Origin: Nonomuraea glycinis
GTDB taxonomy: Bacteria; Actinomycetota; Actinomycetes; Streptosporangiales; Streptosporangiaceae
Direction: 5' to 3'
DNA length: 64,000 nucleotides
Assembly: GCF_014646515.1 (NCBI RefSeq)
Contig: NZ_BMNK01000012.1
Coordinates: 1 to 64,000 of the forward strand
The notes under the pieces are model-generated. The model ran no database searches and was not told the DNA's origin. It saw nothing but the letters and a program-made list of their open reading frames with translations. Position 1 is the stretch's first letter; every line of letters starts with the position of its first letter. The translations under genes and the position numbers were made by a program. Of this stretch, positions 62,063 through 64,000 are shown in pieces.

Positions 62063-62413
62063 GTGGATCTGAAGTTGGATCACCGCACCGAAGACGGACT
62101 CACCATCGTGGAGGTCGAAGGTGAGATCGATGTCTACACGGCGCCGAGATTGCGTGAGCTCCTCATCGATCTGGTGAACAAGGGCAATTTCCACCTGCTC
62201 GTCAACATGGAGAAGGTGGACTTCCTGGACTCGACGGGTCTTGGTGTCCTGGTCGGTGGGCTAAAGCGAGTTCGTGCGCACGACGGCTCCCTGGAGCTGG
62301 TGTGCACCCAGGAGCGCATCCTCAAGATCTTCCGGATCACCGGGCTGACCAAGGTCTTCGGGATCTACGCTTCGGTCGACGAAGCCAAGGAAGCTCACGG
62401 CAAAGACAAGTAG
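62063..62413 (+). CDS. bldG: Anti-anti-sigma factor BldG
   Basis: A 116-residue STAS-domain anti-anti-sigma factor: VEVEGEIDVYTAPRLRELL, VNMEKVDFLDSTGLGVLVGG with the phosphorylatable Ser, and LVCTQERILKIFRITGLTKVF, which is close to Streptomyces BldG (SCO3549). BldG governs morphological differentiation and stress sigma factors; its phosphorylated form is inactive until dephosphorylated by PP2C enzymes such as the one at 13802. GTG start with GGAGG four bases upstream. Confidence 0.93.
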   Translation: MDLKLDHRTEDGLTIVEVEGEIDVYTAPRLRELLIDLVNKGNFHLLVNMEKVDFLDSTGLGVLVGGLKRVRAHDGSLELVCTQERILKIFRITGLTKVFGIYASVDEAKEAHGKDK

Positions 62414-62414
62414 C

Positions 62415-62840
62415 ATGGCTACCGTCGAGCTGATGTTCAGCGCTCTTCCCGCCCACGTGCGGACCGCCCGGTTGGTGGCGACGGCGATAGCCCGCCGCAC
62501 CGGCGTGGAGGAGTCCCTGCTGGACGAGGTCCGGCTCGCCGTGGGTGAGGCGTGCTCCCGGGCGGTTGAGGCGCATCGCGCACACTGCCCGGGCGAGCCC
62601 ATTCGCATCGAGCTCAAGGACGACTCGGGGCGGTTCGAGGTCACGGTCAGTGACCAGGCGCCCAGCGATGAGATCAAGCAGGAGCAACCCCTTGACCTGG
62701 GCATGCTCTCGGACTCGTTCATGTCCGGTTTCGGCATCGCCGTGATCGCGGGCCTGGCCGACGACGTGGAGGTCTTTCCCAGTCCCAAGGGCATGCGCAT
62801 CCGCATGAGCTGGCCCGCCGCCAACGGCCACCCGAGCTAG
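62415..62840 (+). CDS. RsbW-like anti-sigma kinase partner of BldG
   Basis: A 141-residue GHKL-type ATP-binding protein: LLDEVRLAVGEACSRAVEAH (N box, with the usual Asn replaced by Ser/Arg), FEVTVSDQAPSD and a C-terminal SGFGIAVIAGLADDVEV (G box). It follows bldG by one base, as SCO3548 does. It would bind sigma factors and phosphorylate BldG, although the changed N-box residue raises doubt about kinase activity. Confidence 0.85.
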   Translation: MATVELMFSALPAHVRTARLVATAIARRTGVEESLLDEVRLAVGEACSRAVEAHRAHCPGEPIRIELKDDSGRFEVTVSDQAPSDEIKQEQPLDLGMLSDSFMSGFGIAVIAGLADDVEVFPSPKGMRIRMSWPAANGHPS

Positions 62841-63000
62841 GAGCGTTCCAGAGGCTCCTGAAAGCCTACGGGCCGGCGTTAAGGACATCTTCGGCACCGC
62901 ACGGCCGCGTAGCGCCGTACGGAGGCGTTCAGGGCGTTTCAGGCAGGTGTGCGGCGCGGCGCGCGGGTGGCGGATGCCACCGGACGTGCCTGTGTGCCGT

Positions 63001-63042
63001 GAGACCGGAGTCTTCCAAGATTCTTGCGAAGGCTCCGGTCTC
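63001..63042 (+). terminator. Terminator after the bldG operon
   Basis: GAGACCGGAG and CTCCGGTCTC form a 10-bp stem with an imperfectly paired inner part. The surrounding 62841-63363 intergene has no gene; the hppA promoter should lie near 63200-63350, where TAGACT at 63220 is a possible -10. Confidence 0.65.
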
Positions 63043-63363
63043 GCCATGTGCGGGCGACGCGCCGACGGGTTTCGGGCGGCACTTTTTTCCGCGCAGTCAC
63101 GGCCGTAAAGCGGGGGAAATATCGCATGTCAGATACCAAAACGCCCTGCTGTCAGGCGCTTACCGGACGGGCGCACAATTCCCCGCCCTCAGAGCCTTCA
63201 TATCTGAGAATCCCCTGCGTAGACTCCCGGCACCGGCCAAGGTGATCTGGCGAAACCGCGGATTCAACCGGAAGCGGCACCCACAACCCGGATGGTGCCG
63301 CACCGCCCAGCCGAACCTTGCAGCGCCACCCGGGCAGGACGACCGGTCTTGCCGAGGAGAACG

Positions 63364-64000
63364 ATGTATAGCCACGTGCTGGCACTGGAGCCAGCGTCCA
63401 ATCTGGCCCTGAGCTCGAACAACCTCACCATCGTGATCGTGGTCGCCGCGGTCGCACTGCTCGCACTAGCCGTCGCCGGCGGCCTGGTGCGTGAGGTGCT
63501 GGCCGCCGACCAGGGCACGGAACGCATGCAGAACATCGCCCGTGCCGTGCAGGAAGGGGCCGCCGCCTATCTTACGCGGCAGTTCCGGACACTGGCGATC
63601 TTTGTCGTGATCATCCCGTTCCTGCTGCTTCTGCTACCAGGCGAGCTCGACGTACGCGTCGGCCGCTCGATCTTCTTCGTGGTCGGCGCGGTGTTCTCCG
63701 CCCTGACCGGGTTCATCGGCATGTGGCTGGCCGTGCGTGGCAACGTCCGCGTCGCCGCCGCCGCCCGTGAGTCGGGCGAGAAGCTCGCCATGCGCATCGC
63801 CTTCCGCACCGGCGGCGTGGCCGGCATGTTCACCGTCGGCCTGGGCCTGCTGGGCGCGGCGGTGGTCGTCTTCATCTACCAGGGTGACGCGCCGGGCGTG
63901 CTCGAAGGCTTCGGCTTCGGAGCGGCGCTGCTGGCGATGTTCATGCGAGTCGGCGGCGGCATCTTCACCAAGGCCGCCGACGTCGGCGCCGACCTGGTCG
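63364..64000 (+). CDS. hppA: Membrane pyrophosphatase (proton pump), cut by window end
   Basis: The first 212 residues of a membrane-bound pyrophosphatase. GAGGAGA precedes the ATG. The first helix (NLTIVIVVAAVALLALAVAG), REVLAADQGTERMQNIARAVQEG, AAYLTRQFRTLAIF, and MFMRVGGGIFTKAADVGADLV (the start of the pyrophosphate-binding region) are diagnostic. These enzymes couple pyrophosphate hydrolysis to proton export. Gene order bldG-anti-sigma-hppA is as in Streptomyces (SCO3547). The catalytic loops and ion-specificity residue lie beyond the window. Confidence 0.93.
   Translation, partial: MYSHVLALEPASNLALSSNNLTIVIVVAAVALLALAVAGGLVREVLAADQGTERMQNIARAVQEGAAAYLTRQFRTLAIFVVIIPFLLLLLPGELDVRVGRSIFFVVGAVFSALTGFIGMWLAVRGNVRVAAAARESGEKLAMRIAFRTGGVAGMFTVGLGLLGAAVVVFIYQGDAPGVLEGFGFGAALLAMFMRVGGGIFTKAADVGADLV

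Noticed and set aside
62841..63363. Riboswitch or small RNA before hppA
   Set aside because: Only a GC-rich hairpin and scattered AT-rich patches are visible; no known riboswitch core could be recognised.

Overview
The window is very GC-rich, with strong third-position GC bias, ATGA-type gene overlaps, WhiB, BldG and MarP homologues and a DUF4192 protein. It comes from a filamentous actinobacterium, most likely Streptosporangiales (a Nonomuraea- or Streptosporangium-like genus; this placement is an inference). It splits into two parts at a tRNA-Pro gene near 32.7 kb.

Part one (1 to about 32.7 kb) is an accessory island. It opens with the leader-side end of a type I-E CRISPR array with no cas genes in view. 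Next come degenerate and small genes, an orphan Flp-like pilin, a small secreted protein and an orphan FxLD-type methyltransferase. An AT-rich islet precedes a divergent sigma-factor-like gene. A run of plasmid/ICE-type genes follows (zinc-ribbon-like protein, DUF4192, ChlI/ComM N-terminal-like, DUF932), each with its own ribosome binding site. Then come a TPR regulator, a HAD phosphatase and a large HTH-PAS-GAF-PP2C signalling protein. From 26.1 down to 16.6 kb, seven minus-strand genes joined by start/stop overlaps form a conjugation-type type IV secretion operon: sigma-like/pilin fusion, VirB6-like, PrgI-like, VirB4-like ATPase, coupling ATPase, replication-relaxation protein and NlpC/P60 hydrolase. 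Diverging from it across an 18-bp palindrome is a three-gene modification cassette (XF1762/Mom-like GNAT, SPPY DNA methyltransferase, small HTH). A giant YobI/KAP-type NTPase, a broken IS5-type transposase and a long hairpin fill the space up to tRNA-Pro.

Part two (32.7 to 64 kb) is conserved chromosome. Gene order matches my memory of the Mycobacterium Rv3683-Rv3649 block and the Streptomyces wblA-to-hppA block: metallophosphoesterase, GatB/YqeY, bifunctional PBP, wblA/whiB4, two ArsA-like ATPases, DUF4177, RidA, NUDIX, MBL hydrolase, Crp, nth, NUDIX, HEAT protein, marP, DUF309, epoxide-hydrolase-like protein, holin-X-like protein, acs, a degenerate Fic protein, the tad/Flp pilus locus, a nucleotidyltransferase, a DUF1998 helicase, bldG with an anti-sigma-like kinase, and the start of hppA, cut by the window end.

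Several intergenic regions carry short tandem duplications, and a G-rich minisatellite sits downstream of the helicase. The most interesting leads are the sigma-like/pilin fusion in a relaxase-less transfer operon, the divergent Mom-like modification cassette sharing its control region, and the paired repeats at 6.0-6.3 kb.
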